Source: Ganoderma boninense
Taxonomy: Eukaryota; Basidiomycota; Agaricomycetes; Polyporales; Polyporaceae
Assembly (NCBI GenBank): GCA_002900995.3
Contig: CM035307.1
Coordinates: forward strand, 558,001 to 622,000
DNA: 64,000 nucleotides
Reading direction: 5' to 3'
The translations under genes and the position numbers were made by a program. The notes under the pieces were generated by a model. The model saw nothing but the letters and a program-made list of their open reading frames with translations, was not told where the DNA came from and ran no database searches. Of this stretch, positions 32,758 to 43,314 are shown in pieces; position 1 is the stretch's first letter; every line of letters starts with the position of its first letter.

Positions 32758-33529
32758 GGATGTCCTCCATCTTCCGGACCCACGTCGTCGCTGTTACGTA
32801 TCTAGACGCGAGGGGCTGAATTGATTGTTCGTCGAAGGGAATATACGACCATGCAGATGAAGATGGTTAGCGATGGAAGATGTTTGAACTTGCGTCTGAT
32901 TCTGCCTAGTCCTTTTGCGTCGTGGTCGTTCAACGCCTTGACGTCCCAGCCAGTTTGAGACTGGCTGGCATGGCCAGCGACCAGCACGAAATTGAAGGAC
33001 AGCCAAGTGACTGATGCACGCGACAACTCGGTTGTGGGATTTACCAGGGATTTGACAATCTTGCTGCCGAAGTTCATTCTGCGCGACGGCGTCATTCCTG
33101 TCATGGATACGATGTTCCCGTACGTGAGGAGAATGCGGTCGGGACAATGGACAGAAGTTGAGCGCTGGGTCTTGAAGCTTCACGGCTGATTTCTTCGCAA
33201 GTTGGGAAACATGAAACATTACGATAGGGATGTGGCGACAGTTCAAGCAGACTCTGCTCGAAGATTTTGCCACTGCAACATGGATATCATGACAGCCAAC
33301 AACGTCAGCTAATGGTCCGTATGCGCTCCCGACACATGGCAGCCCTATGAGCAACCAGCAAGAATCTTCGGAAGACCGACCACGCCGTGAACATGTGGGA
33401 GGGTGATCATGCCACCACATACCACACCACCCACCTCTAGCCCCACCACAGCGACACACCCCCCGTCCCACTTCCCCGATCCCACATCCGACTCCCACAT
33501 CCCACATCCCACATCTCACCGTTTCGCAC
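32758..33529. other. F-box copy 2 3' flank with reductase relics
   Basis: Read on -, about 33130-33045 resembles the exon 3 start of the reductase (GCGCAGAATGAACTTCGGCAG-like), and about 32990-32940 resembles its exon 4 start. The stretch to 33.4 kb matches 3010-3300 in reverse. A G-rich repeat tract as behind F-box copy 1 occupies 33.45-33.52 kb. No intact gene is seen. Confidence 0.55.
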
Positions 33530-35518
33530 TTACGCCCCAAATGGCCCCTCCGTCTCCTGGTACAGCACGTCGCCCACCCACCGCCACGCCCTTGCACCTT
33601 CCCCCTCGATGACGCGCCCGAACATCGCCGTGCGGAAGCGCAGGTGCGCCGCGCACCGGCGCGGCCGGGGCACCCCGACGAGCGAGTCCTCGAGCGTCGG
33701 GATTGCGTTTGCGAGGCGCATGGTGAACGCGGGGACGTCGACAGCGTCCAGCGTGCGCTCGCCCAGGCTGAGCGGGCCTGACTCTGACTGTGGGTCAGCG
33801 TCCGAGCTTGAGTCCGAGTTTGAGTTCGAGTCTGAGTCTAAGTCCCAGTCCCTAGGGCCGTCGTGGTCGTTCGAGGATGTCGCGCCGGGGGTGCTTGTAT
33901 ATGCCTGTGTTGCTGTACTATGCGCATCTCCACCCGCGGCACCCGCGGCCCCAGGTTCAACGGCAGTCCCAGTCCCAGCCCGAGACCGAGCGAGGGCTAT
34001 GGCAGTGAAGCGTTTGAGCTCATCAGAAGCCTCTGCTTCGTACCCGCCGATGCCGCCGTCGTTGATCCCGATGTCGAGGCGGGTCAGGTTCAGGTGCGAC
34101 ACTGCCTCCACGATCTTGTCCTGTCAACAAGCTTCGCCGTCAGCAACACGCAGCACACGACGACAACTTAGCAGCGAGGGCGACGCTCACCAGCGCATGG
34201 CCCATGTCCAAGTCGCGATCCCCCTCCCGCACCCACACCGCGACCATCAGCGACCGCAAGCCCGCTGCGCCCTCCGTCGCGAGCGCGTCGAGGAAGTCCG
34301 TCGCCAAGAAGTCCGTGAGGGTGCACCGCCGGAACACGATCGCGAGCTCCGTGGGGCACGCGTACGCCAGCACGTCGGTGAGTGCCGTGGGCGCGCGCGC
34401 ACCGCTGCTGAGGCTCGCGAACCCGTCTTCGAGCTTGAGGCACGCGATGGGGCAGGTGAGTCCGAGCACCCAGAGGTCCATGAGGGGCCCGATGTACTCG
34501 TCGAGGCGCTTCCACGCAGGGGGCTCGTACTGAGCGGTGGGGTCCAGCAGCCGTCCGGGGAGGGTGAGGTTCATCTCGCGCTGGCGCTGGGACTGGGACA
34601 TGTCGGCGGTTGGGGTCTGAATCTCGCCGTCGTGCCCAAGGTGATCAGAATGGTCGTCCAAGGGGCTCTGGCCTTCGTATTTGAGCCAGAGGCTCACGAG
34701 GTTGGGGCAGCACTTGATGTACGGGGCGAGGCTGAGGGGCGCGCACTCGTGCAGGACGAGGGTGTGCAGGGCGGGGTAGACGACGTCGGGGGGCCTCGCG
34801 AAGACGAGCTGGACGTTGATGTCGACGAAGCAGCCGACGACGAGCACCGCGAGCGTCGGCGCGGATCGCTGCAGCATGACGAGCGGGTGGTACGCGGTCA
34901 CGGCGCACAGCGCGGCGCGCGTCGAGTCGAAGTAGATCTCGGCCTCCGTCAGAACGGACTGGAAGGCCTTGAGGAGCTCGCAGGATCGCCTGCCGGCATT
35001 CGTCAGGAGGAGCTGTTTGACGGATCTGAGGGACGAGAAGGCGGGGAGGAGATCAGGATGGGCATCGAGGGCATCCTCGATGGCGAGGGACAGGAACTTG
35101 AGGGACGTCATGCGTGGCACTAGGGGGATGAGAGCTTTTGAGAGGGCGTGCGGCACAGAGGGCATCAAGATGCGGAGCTCGCGGATTTGGGGGCATCGAG
35201 ATAGATGCTCGGCTTGGATGAAGCGCAAGAGAGCGAGCGCTTCATCCACCGACGTGTCCTGGTCGAAGGACATGGGATTGTTGCGGAGGATGATTTTGGC
35301 ACCCTCGTGGTAGAGGAAATGACAGGTGGCCATCATGGATGTGGCGGCATGAAGGGGAGAAATGGCGATGATGAACAGGAGAATGTCACTGTTGAGCACT
35401 CGGGGTGCGACGTAACGCGACTCGGAGGGCTGATGACACTAGAGTTTTGGAATGTGAGAAAACAAAATGAGTTATAGAAAGTCACATCTAGTACCTCTGC
35501 AAACATGCGTTTCTGCAT
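33530..35518 (-). CDS. F-box-like protein, copy 2 (617 aa, three exons)
   Basis: Exons in transcript order are 35518-35495 (MQKRMFAE), 35429-34191 and 34120-33530. The F-box-like N-terminus is LNSDILLFIIAISPLHAATS then MMATCHFLYHEGAK. The exon 2/3 junction (GDR-type, DKIVEAVSHLNLTRLDIG) and the C-terminal LSLGERTLDAVDVPAF block match copy 1. The SD tract is shorter and degenerate (DSDSNSNSDSSSDADP). All frames are intact. It is more diverged from copies 1 and 3 in the middle (residues about 80-280) than at the C-terminus, which suggests gene conversion or unequal divergence. A 504-codon open frame on the opposite strand is an antisense artefact. Confidence 0.8.
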
Positions 35519-37020
35519 TGGCAATGCTTTCGAGGAACAAGAGATGTGGTGAGCGTCGGTGGATGGGATGTTTGTTGGTGAACAGAGTGGGGAGAGCGGT
35601 ATGAGGAGCGGCAAGCGGGAAGAGCCATCTGCGAAGTTTTCTATCCATCCATCGCGCTGGTCTCTGGCACATCTGTCTGTTAGACGTTGACTCGGAAGGC
35701 AGCACTCACTAAAGGAAGCTGGTCACATTTGGTAGCATACAGACGTCTGTGAGGCTTCCATAGACGTGGGCCACTAGTCCCTTCAAGATCCGCAGGAACA
35801 GACTCTACGTGTGTGGTAACTGATAGGTCAGCCGCTTGTAGTTCACTCACCATCAACTCCATCGTTTGTACGTTGCTAGTCTGTCGCGCGGAGTGACGGA
35901 TAGTTGAAGTCGAAGGAAGCTTGCTCGTGTCGGAAACTGAAGATTCTCTGTGGTTGTCAATGGGGATCTGCAAACTGTATTGAGAGGGGCGTCCGGAGAC
36001 CTATGTTTTGCAAGTCGCAGGCCCAAGACAGACTATAAAAGAAGCTTGATTCTATGGTCGATTTCACGAGTCCCTGTGAGAAAGATCAGGAACATACTTG
36101 AGTATATTTGCCGGGTCGTACATACCTGCATCGTGAATCGCTGGGAGGGATGGAGAATAACTTGGCGTTGTGTTTCGTAGACAAAAGCCGCACTCGAGAC
36201 TCACTGCGGATGCCTCCGACGTCTGGATTCCGGATCAGCAATCGTGTTCCATCATTTCGTGCGTAGAAGGCTTCAAGCACTGGATATGCGCTTTCGAGCT
36301 TATAAGGATCAAACTCCTACGTACGGTGTCAGCGTGGAAATGACAGACACTGACGGGAATGCGGCCAGTACATATTGGGCAGATGGCTGGGTTCGGCTCG
36401 ACGCAATTTTTTCGCGCTGAAGGCAACTATTCTGCACAACGCAAGTCCCAAGGTTATCGTCAAACCTAGAGCAGTTGCAGTGCGTGACCTCTGATGTATA
36501 CCCTTAGATTGAGAAGGACATATCGCTCACCTTCCCCCCGAGGCCTGAGGCCTTGCAGTTAGGTGCACGATGCGATCGCGGAGCAGGTGGGAAACGGCGC
36601 AAGTGGCCTTCAGGACCAGTGTTGAAACCACATCCTCGCGCTCCGCTGCATAGTTGATGTATGTATCGTCCTCTCAGCGCCGCCATCCATAAAGCCAACA
36701 AAGGCTTCATATTCGCAATCGTAGCTCAGAAAGCTGTCGTAGTGATCTGATACAAGTTGCGCACCGCCACCCTTGAAGTCTCTCCCTCCCCTAGAGGCAA
36801 TCATCGGGCAGTGAGTATTCGCTCGTCTTCGCCCACCCCTGCCGGTCAAACAAGTTGGCGCGACGTCTGATTCGAAAGTGGGATTGAATGTCTTTTGTGC
36901 TGTTGTCCGCTGTATGTTCTCCGGGGCTGTGTTTGGGTTCTTTGTCAGACATGGTGTCCAAAAACAGTTGAAGTTAAGCTAGGAGGATAGGGAATTTAGA
37001 GCTCCGTACATATAAGAAGC
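35519..37020. other. boundary between the duplicated region and conserved genes
   Basis: Positions 35.52-35.72 kb resemble the F-box upstream flank. About 36560-36830(-) resembles 63.76-63.90 kb, including a faint relic of the two-repeat gene (a YINYAAERED-like stretch). 36.85-37.02 kb is the 3' flank of DBP4. No intact gene is seen. Confidence 0.5.
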
Positions 37021-40000
37021 CTATCGGCCCCTACGAAGCATCTTCAACGCAAGTTCCTCCTCGGCCTCAAGGCTCGATAGCACAGGGTCCCCTTTCGTGC
37101 GTGACTTCTTTTTCGGAGGCCGCTCTGGCTCGCTCTCGTCCTCAGATCCCGGCGGGAGGTCGAATTCCGGCGAGACGTATCCGTCGTCATCCGAATAATC
37201 TGCCACGACTGGCGCTGCGGCGAATGCGCCGTCCTCCCTGTCTTCGTCGTCATCGTCGTGACCCTCGCCCTAAAACACAACATCAATCAGCACGATACCC
37301 CACACGCTGACACCCGGTCTGAACAATCAACACACCTCGCGTTCGCGCTCCTTGCGCTTCCGCTTCTTCTCCCGCTTCTTCTCCTTCGCTTCTGCCTTGT
37401 CCGCCACGTCCGCAGCCCGCAGCTTTCTGCGCTCGCTCTCCGCGAACCGCCTCCCCGCCTCCATCGCCTCATCCTTCCCTCCCCCAAACACCTCCTCCGC
37501 GTCCTTGAGCTCGTACACCTCATGCGCACCGCCCGCGTCGTCGAACACGAGCTTGTGCCCGCGCGGGCCGCCCTTGGCGAGCGCCTTCTTCGACAACGCC
37601 AGGCGTTGTTGCCGCTTCGACGTGTACTGCGACTCGGGGAGCACGTCGTCGTCGAGGTCGTGGTCCGCCCGCTTGAGGGTGATGAACTCGTCGTCTGAGC
37701 CGGAGTCGGAGCCGGAGCCGTCGTGGTCGATGAGCTTGTTGTAATGCTCGGAAAGGATGTTCTGGTTCTTGCGCTCGAACAACCGGTCATACTTTGTCCG
37801 CACACGATTGGTCTTAGATCACGATACGCGTCAATATCTTAAAAACTGCTATTGAGAGGCGAAAACATACCTGCTGTGGGGCAACGATTGCCGCCGCAGC
37901 CTTGGTAGACTCTTCCTCCTCCTCGTCGGAACCTTCCTCGTCCGATGTCCCAGACGCGTCGTATTCGCTCTCTTCTTCGTCTCGGACAGCAGAAGAGGGC
38001 CCAGGGTCTGCAACCGCCCTCGACGCGTTCTTTTTCTTCTTCGCCATCTCCTTGCTGAGGAACTTGATCTTCGGCATGCCAGGCAGGCCAAGGGCCTCGG
38101 CGAAGCGCTCAACGGGGAGTTCACCGACCTTGAAGATCGACTTGTCCTTCTGCAAGTACACAGACCGCAAATACGACACAAAGGCCTAGTTTCACCGTGC
38201 AAAGTCAGCCATCAAGACCAGCAGCAGCAAGAAACAGGCCATCGCGAGGAAACACACTCGTTGGCCAAGGTACTTGATCTCAGGATCCTGGAACGCAAGG
38301 TTCTGAAGCGAGTTGCTGATGCTCTGCGTCTTGCTCGCCTTGATTTTGATCTTCTGTATGTCCACGTTCTTCCTCTTTAGCGCCGCGATCATACCCTCCT
38401 CCTCACTCGGAGCCAGCAACAACAGCCCCTTGCCCGCGCTCTCATACCGCGCCGTCCGCCCCACGCGGTGGATGTACGTCTCAGCATCCTCTGGCGCATC
38501 GACTTGCAGCACCCAATCGACCGACGGGAAGTCGAGCCCGCGCGCCGCAATGTCTGTCGCGAACAAGACCGCATGCCGCATGCTCGTGAAGCGCTTGAAT
38601 GTCGCGAGCCGCGTCATCTGCTTCTGCTTCCCGTGCAGCTGAAGGAGGGGCACGCCGGGGTGCATCTTGCAGAATGTCTCGAACGCGAAGCGGACCTGCT
38701 TGCAGCTCGAGAGGAATACGAGCGCCTTCGTCTGCAGATGGCTCTTGATGAAGCTCCACAACACATCGAGCTTCCGGTCCAGCTCGCAGAGCACGTAGTG
38801 CTGCTCAAGGGCCTTCGGCGTGGGGGCCGCGCCCTCTGTCTGTGCCTCGTCGACGCCGACGCGCGCAGGCTCGGTCAGGCTGAGTCGCGCGAGGTCCGCG
38901 ACGGACTGCGTTTGTGTGGCGGAGAAGAGGAGGGTCTGGCGCGATTTGGGGAGGTGCGAGAGGAGGGCAGCGAGGGTTCGCTGGAAGCCCATATCCAATA
39001 TTCGGTCGGCTTCATCGAGAACTGCACCGTAAAAATAGATCAGGGATGCACACAATAATAATAATCCGGATAATCAGTTCTGGCGATTCTTCGAGGGACT
39101 CGGTGGTGGATTCTGAGGCAATTCGTTGTTGGTGGATCCGCATGGAATCTCGCTATGCTCTGTTCACCCCAGCCGTGGAAAGTGGATTTTCGATGATTCT
39201 CAGGTTGGTCCCGAATCGCAATTCTATCCTCGATTCCTTTAAGCGTGGTTGATGAGCGTCGATGCAGGGGGATCGCGTTGAGGGGGGCGAACCTCCACCA
39301 GAAGAGGTTCGACGGTTCGATGCAATTCTTTGAGAATTGCGGATCCCCCCCCCCCCCAATACGCCTCCAGAATCCATTTCGCGAATCCCACCAGAATCGC
39401 CATAAATGATACCCTTGATATAGGATATAAGCGCAGGTAGAGGACGTACCTAGGACCTGCAAATTATCACATTCAAATCCGATCGTCTGGTCCATATGCT
39501 GCAGGAGTCGGCCGGGCGTCGCGACGAGAATGTTCATGCGCGAAAGCCGCTCCCGCTCGTCCTTCAAGTTCTTCCCGCCAATGACGAGTCCCGCGGAGAA
39601 GCTATGATATCCACCAATGCTACGTAGCACGTCGAAAATTTGGACGGCCTGCAGGGCGTTGGAGGAGGGTCACATGTGCGCGCATATAGTCCACTCACCA
39701 GTTCTCTCGTCGGAGATATGATCAACGCGCCCAAGCCATCCTGCGGTCCCCACTTTCGACGATACAAAATCTCCAGCACTGGGATCAGGAACGCGAGGGT
39801 CTTTCCGCTGCCCGTGCGAGCCGCCCCCAGGACGTCCTTGCCCTTGAGGGAAGTGGGGATGCTCTTGGCCTGAATATCCGTCATGTCGACGAAGTGCGCA
39901 CGTTTGAGGCCTGGGAGAAACCAGTAAGGCGGAAGGTTGGACGGCTGGAAGAAGCCTGCACATACCTCGCTTGGTTTGGTCGGATATCGGGAGGTCTATG

Positions 40001-40228
40001 AAGGCCTTCAAATCCGAGGGTGGTTCCTACAAGCAGGAGGACTGTGTTAATGAGCACCATTACCCCTTTAAAAGAGACACGGCTCACAAATTGCAGGGCG
40101 GCCTGCTCCAGGTCGGCAACTGTCTTTGCCTCGTTCGCCCTCCGCATCTTTTTCGACTTGAGCTTTGGTTCCTGCGGCCGCTTGGCCTTTTTCGAGCCAG
40201 AGGGTTTTGAAGGTCCAGCCTGATGCAT
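37021..40228 (-). CDS. DBP4: ATP-dependent RNA helicase DBP4 (DDX10 family), 805 aa
   Basis: Eight exons in transcript order: 40228-40088, 40026-39966, 39910-39699, 39648-39450, 39021-38258, 38185-37871, 37812-37336 and 37269-37021; all phases agree. DEAD-box motifs are Q81, AARTGSGKT (98-105), [20 protein letters not shown] (207-210), [18 protein letters not shown] and [10 protein letters not shown]. The C-terminal extension ([17 protein letters not shown], then [20 protein letters not shown], then a KR-rich end) is diagnostic of DBP4/DDX10. Members of this family act in the nucleolus in 18S rRNA maturation, releasing U14 snoRNA from pre-ribosomes. Intron 4 (39022-39449) is 428 nt, against 50-75 nt for the others, and contains a MITE-like insertion. 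Confidence 0.95.
39081..39402. mobile_element. MITE-like insertion in DBP4 intron 4
   Basis: About 322 bp with imperfect terminal inverted repeats of roughly 40 bp. The left end reads TGGCGATTCT...GGATTCTGAGGC. The reverse complement of the right end reads TGGCGATTCT...GGATTCTGGAGGC. No coding capacity is seen. It contains a run of 12-13 C near 39346-39358. A target-site duplication could not be defined. It accounts for the exceptional length of this intron. Confidence 0.6.
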
Positions 40229-41267
40229 AGTTGGCGTGTCTCTTCAGACTGAACGAGCCGAGAGGAGGAGGAGGAGGAAGAGAGGGGGGGGAGAGGTTGA
40301 AGGTTTGAGGAGGTGCGGAAGAAAGTTCAGAGAGCGCCCGCCGTGGACGCTTATTTTTTGACTGCACTCCTACAGCGGGTTTCACTGGACTCGACAGCCC
40401 CATGCACGTCAGTATCCGAAAAGCATCGTAAAAGGTTCGTAGAAATGTCTTCCATGGTAGACAGTCAGTACTTAAGTTGCGGCATTTTTGTCCGTATTGT
40501 TGCACATGGAGGACAGGCCTGGTCTAGTCTGTATCCACACTCCAGGCCGCGAGGGCAACCTTGGTTATAGATGTTTTTACTGACATGAAGACCAGCTACA
40601 TATGCAGCGAGTGCTAAATACAAGGTGGACCACATTGCTCCGGAATGTTTTGCGACCCATACTCTCGGTATTGCAGCTGCAGTTGAGCGACCAGCCATCT
40701 TCCGTCTCTCCTGATGTCCAATGAGCGAATCCCAGTTTCCTGAACGATATCAACCAATGTCTTCAACCGCACCATTCAAAGGTTGTCCTCCGGGTCCGTA
40801 AATTAGCCAACTACGCATGTTGGTTAGCGGAGGCCGGCACCCATCGCTTAGCAATCGCTCAGGGACTCAGAATTGGTTGGGGCTAATGCCTAAGGACCGC
40901 GGTCGTCTGAGGACGTGGGGATGCGATGTAGGTGCCGCAACCCACCACGCCGTCAATATACCGACCCCGTCTGAAGCCGCTAGTGGGCCATGCCTAAGTC
41001 GCAATACTACGAGATTAGTACATGAAACCCGCTCAATTTTACAAGCTCACCTGCTGGTTACATACCATGCCTAGTTCCCGGACAGCTGAGCAAGCTAAGG
41101 CATGAATACTCGTCAATGCGCAGGGATCGGTCATTCCGACTTCCAGCATTTGAACCTTGCGAGTCCAAGCCGAAATTGCTTATGCGATGGCTAGCGATAC
41201 ATTGAGGAAGCCACAGAGAACAAAATCCAAATCCATATCCAACATGACGAGGTACGAACGTACTGCA
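40229..41267. other. intergenic DBP4-TAF4
   Basis: 5' side of DBP4 and 3' side of TAF4. A 77-codon ATG frame at 40698-40465(-) contains one hydrophobic segment (STLYLALAAYVAGLH) and a possible GT donor after it. It could be the first exon of a small membrane protein, but it is unsupported. Confidence 0.35.
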
Positions 41268-42675
41268 CTATGTCCAGCCCCTTGCTGATCCACGACCTCC
41301 CCCGTGCCCCTTCTCGTTGTTCACGACGAACACCGCGTCCCTCAGCGTGACCGCCAGCCGGCCATCATCGTCCTTCTGCGCCTGCTGAGCAGTTGTCTTC
41401 GACGACTGGTACGGCCGTGCCCATCCGCCCGAATTTGCACTGGCCGCAGGGGTCGTCGTCGTCGCAGGCGTACTCGCGCGTGGGGTCGGCTTCGGCTTCG
41501 CAGGCGTCGTCGCAGCGCTCGCCGCCGACATCCACGCGTACTTGCCCGTGCCCAGACCCGCCGCCTGGCTCGCCACCGCGTTCGACATCTTCTTCCGCAC
41601 GTCCTCGGACATGTTGCGTGCCGTCACCCCAGGGCCCTCCTTTTTCTTCTTCTTCTTTGGGCCCGCCTCCTCCCCTTCTGCCGCCGCTCCATCTGCCGCC
41701 GCTCCACCCGCCGCGGCGGAGAGTGCGGCGGCCTGGGCAGCCTGGGCGTCCTGCCGCTCTTTGCGCTCTCGCCGTTCCTTCATATCCTCCTCGCGGTAGG
41801 CCTTCTGCAGCGCCTCCAGCTGCTTTGCGACGTCCGAGCGCACCTTGAGGCTCCACATCGGCTGCCCGTCCTCGTACGTGCTTGGGGGGCTGTCGAACTG
41901 CGCGTCGGTCCTGTGTCGCGCCGCCGCGATCATTGCCGTAAGGAGGCCCTGGAGACGGAAGCGGAGCGCGAGGGCGACGTAGTCGACGGACTCCTTGGGG
42001 ACTGTGGGGACCTTGTGTGTCGTGCCCGTGGCGCGCATCTTGCTGCCCAGGTACATCGTGTCGAACTGGGGCTTGTCGGGCTGTTTGCGCGACCGGTCCT
42101 CGTATGGACGGTAGGAGTAGTATTGGTCGTTCGTACGCTGGAGCGTCTCTTCTTCTGCCTGTGCACGCAACGAGGGGTTTAGGGTGAGGGGGAGGGAAAA
42201 GCAAAGAATGGGGAGCAGGGAACAGAGGATGAGGAGTAGGGAACAGAGGATGAGGAGTAGGGAACAGAGCATGGGGAGGAGGGAACAGAGAGGATGGTCA
42301 GGAGGGAAAACAGAGGATGGGAATGTGGTGGAGGGAAAGAGAGGACGGGGAGAAGAGAAAGAGCAGAAGAGAAAGAGAGGACGGTGAGATGAGAAAGGTA
42401 GGATGGCGAGGAGAGAAACAGAGGACGAGACGCACTCTAAGGTCTACCCCTGCGCTTCCCAACGCGTCATTCAGCGTCGCAACATCTGTCGTGTCCACCC
42501 CAGATTGTGTCTGCTGGGCCGGTTGTGTGACGGGTCGCAGGACAGTCGAGACATTCGCCTGTGAAGCCTGGGGCGTTTGCGTTTGTGGTTGTGTCGCTGC
42601 CGCGGTTTGTGCAGGGTGTGTTTTGCTGGGTGTATGCGGGGTAATGACTATAGCTCGACTGGGCGTAGTGGCCAT
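41268..42675 (-). CDS. TAF4: TFIID subunit TAF4 (376 aa)
   Basis: Exons are 42675-42436 and 42158-41268, phase 0. The N-terminus is Gln/Thr/Pro-rich (SKTHPAQTAAATQPQTQT). The C-terminal TAF4 domain is recognisable: a histone-fold-adjacent ALRFRLQGLLTAMIAAARHR helix, a charged coiled-coil (AKQLEALQKAYREEDMKERR), an Ala-rich linker with a KKKKKKEG patch, and the closing RLAVTLRDAVFVVNNEK motif. TAF4 pairs with TAF12 and supports TFIID assembly at RNA polymerase II promoters. It is shorter than many fungal TAF4 proteins, so additional upstream exons are possible. The intron is 277 nt, long for this window, and contains a tandem repeat. Confidence 0.85.
42200..42420. repeat. purine-rich minisatellite in TAF4 intron
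   Basis: Tandem units of about 21 bp (AGGGAACAGAGGATGAGGAGT and variants, 42215-42300) continue as degenerate GGAGAGAAACAGAGGA-type units to about 42420. It lies wholly within the TAF4 intron and adds a stretch of Leu/Cys repeats if misread as coding. Confidence 0.8.
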
Positions 42676-43314
42676 ATTGATAGTGAGAATACGGTGTTGT
42701 CCTATGATGAGCGATTAAAAGGGAGTAACGGCCACGTAAGCTTGGGGCTATTTACGCGGTATGTTGCGGATGTTGGGATTGCTGCTGCAGTGCGGGGTCG
42801 ATAGGGATTTCTGGGTGCGGCCATGAGCCTGTTCAGCGAAACATGAGTCGAAACCATATTCAAAAACCTACGCACGAGTGGTTTGGGGCCATTGTGCTGC
42901 CGAGAACGTCGTTGTGGCAGGAGGGGGTGGTTGACTGTCCTCTGCTTTCATGTTGGTCCTCGCAACACAGAAGGCCCAGGACTGAGGAGACGGGAAAGTG
43001 GACGAATCCCAACAGGGTACGTGGGTGGTAATCGTCGACGTCGCCTCAGAGAAATGAGATGAAAGAGCACTGTAGGTTGGAGAAATACAGGGAGGGATGA
43101 AAAGGACCGGGAGAGTTGGGAGAGAGTCCAAAGTCCAAGCGGTAATGCCGTACTTGCGGGTGTGGCAGACCAAGTGTCTGGGGTCCTCTACCAAATACGG
43201 TAGTTGGGACCCTGGACACGCCCATGATCACAAGCATGTCGTCGAGCACAGGCTGGATCTGCTCCTCCTCCTCTCCTCCTCCTCCTCCTCCTCCCCCTGC
43301 CGGTCCATACAGCC
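42676..43314. promoter_or_regulatory. divergent spacer TAF4 / NUP42 with CTC repeat
   Basis: It separates the divergent start codons of TAF4 and NUP42. A pyrimidine (CTC)n tract at 43261-43298 lies just upstream of the NUP42 start. No gene is seen; short open frames here are not supported. Confidence 0.5.

Noticed and set aside
41304..42204. 292-codon + frame and 279-codon - frame across TAF4
   Set aside because: Alternative frames of a gene whose own frame carries TAF4 motifs and a consistent intron.
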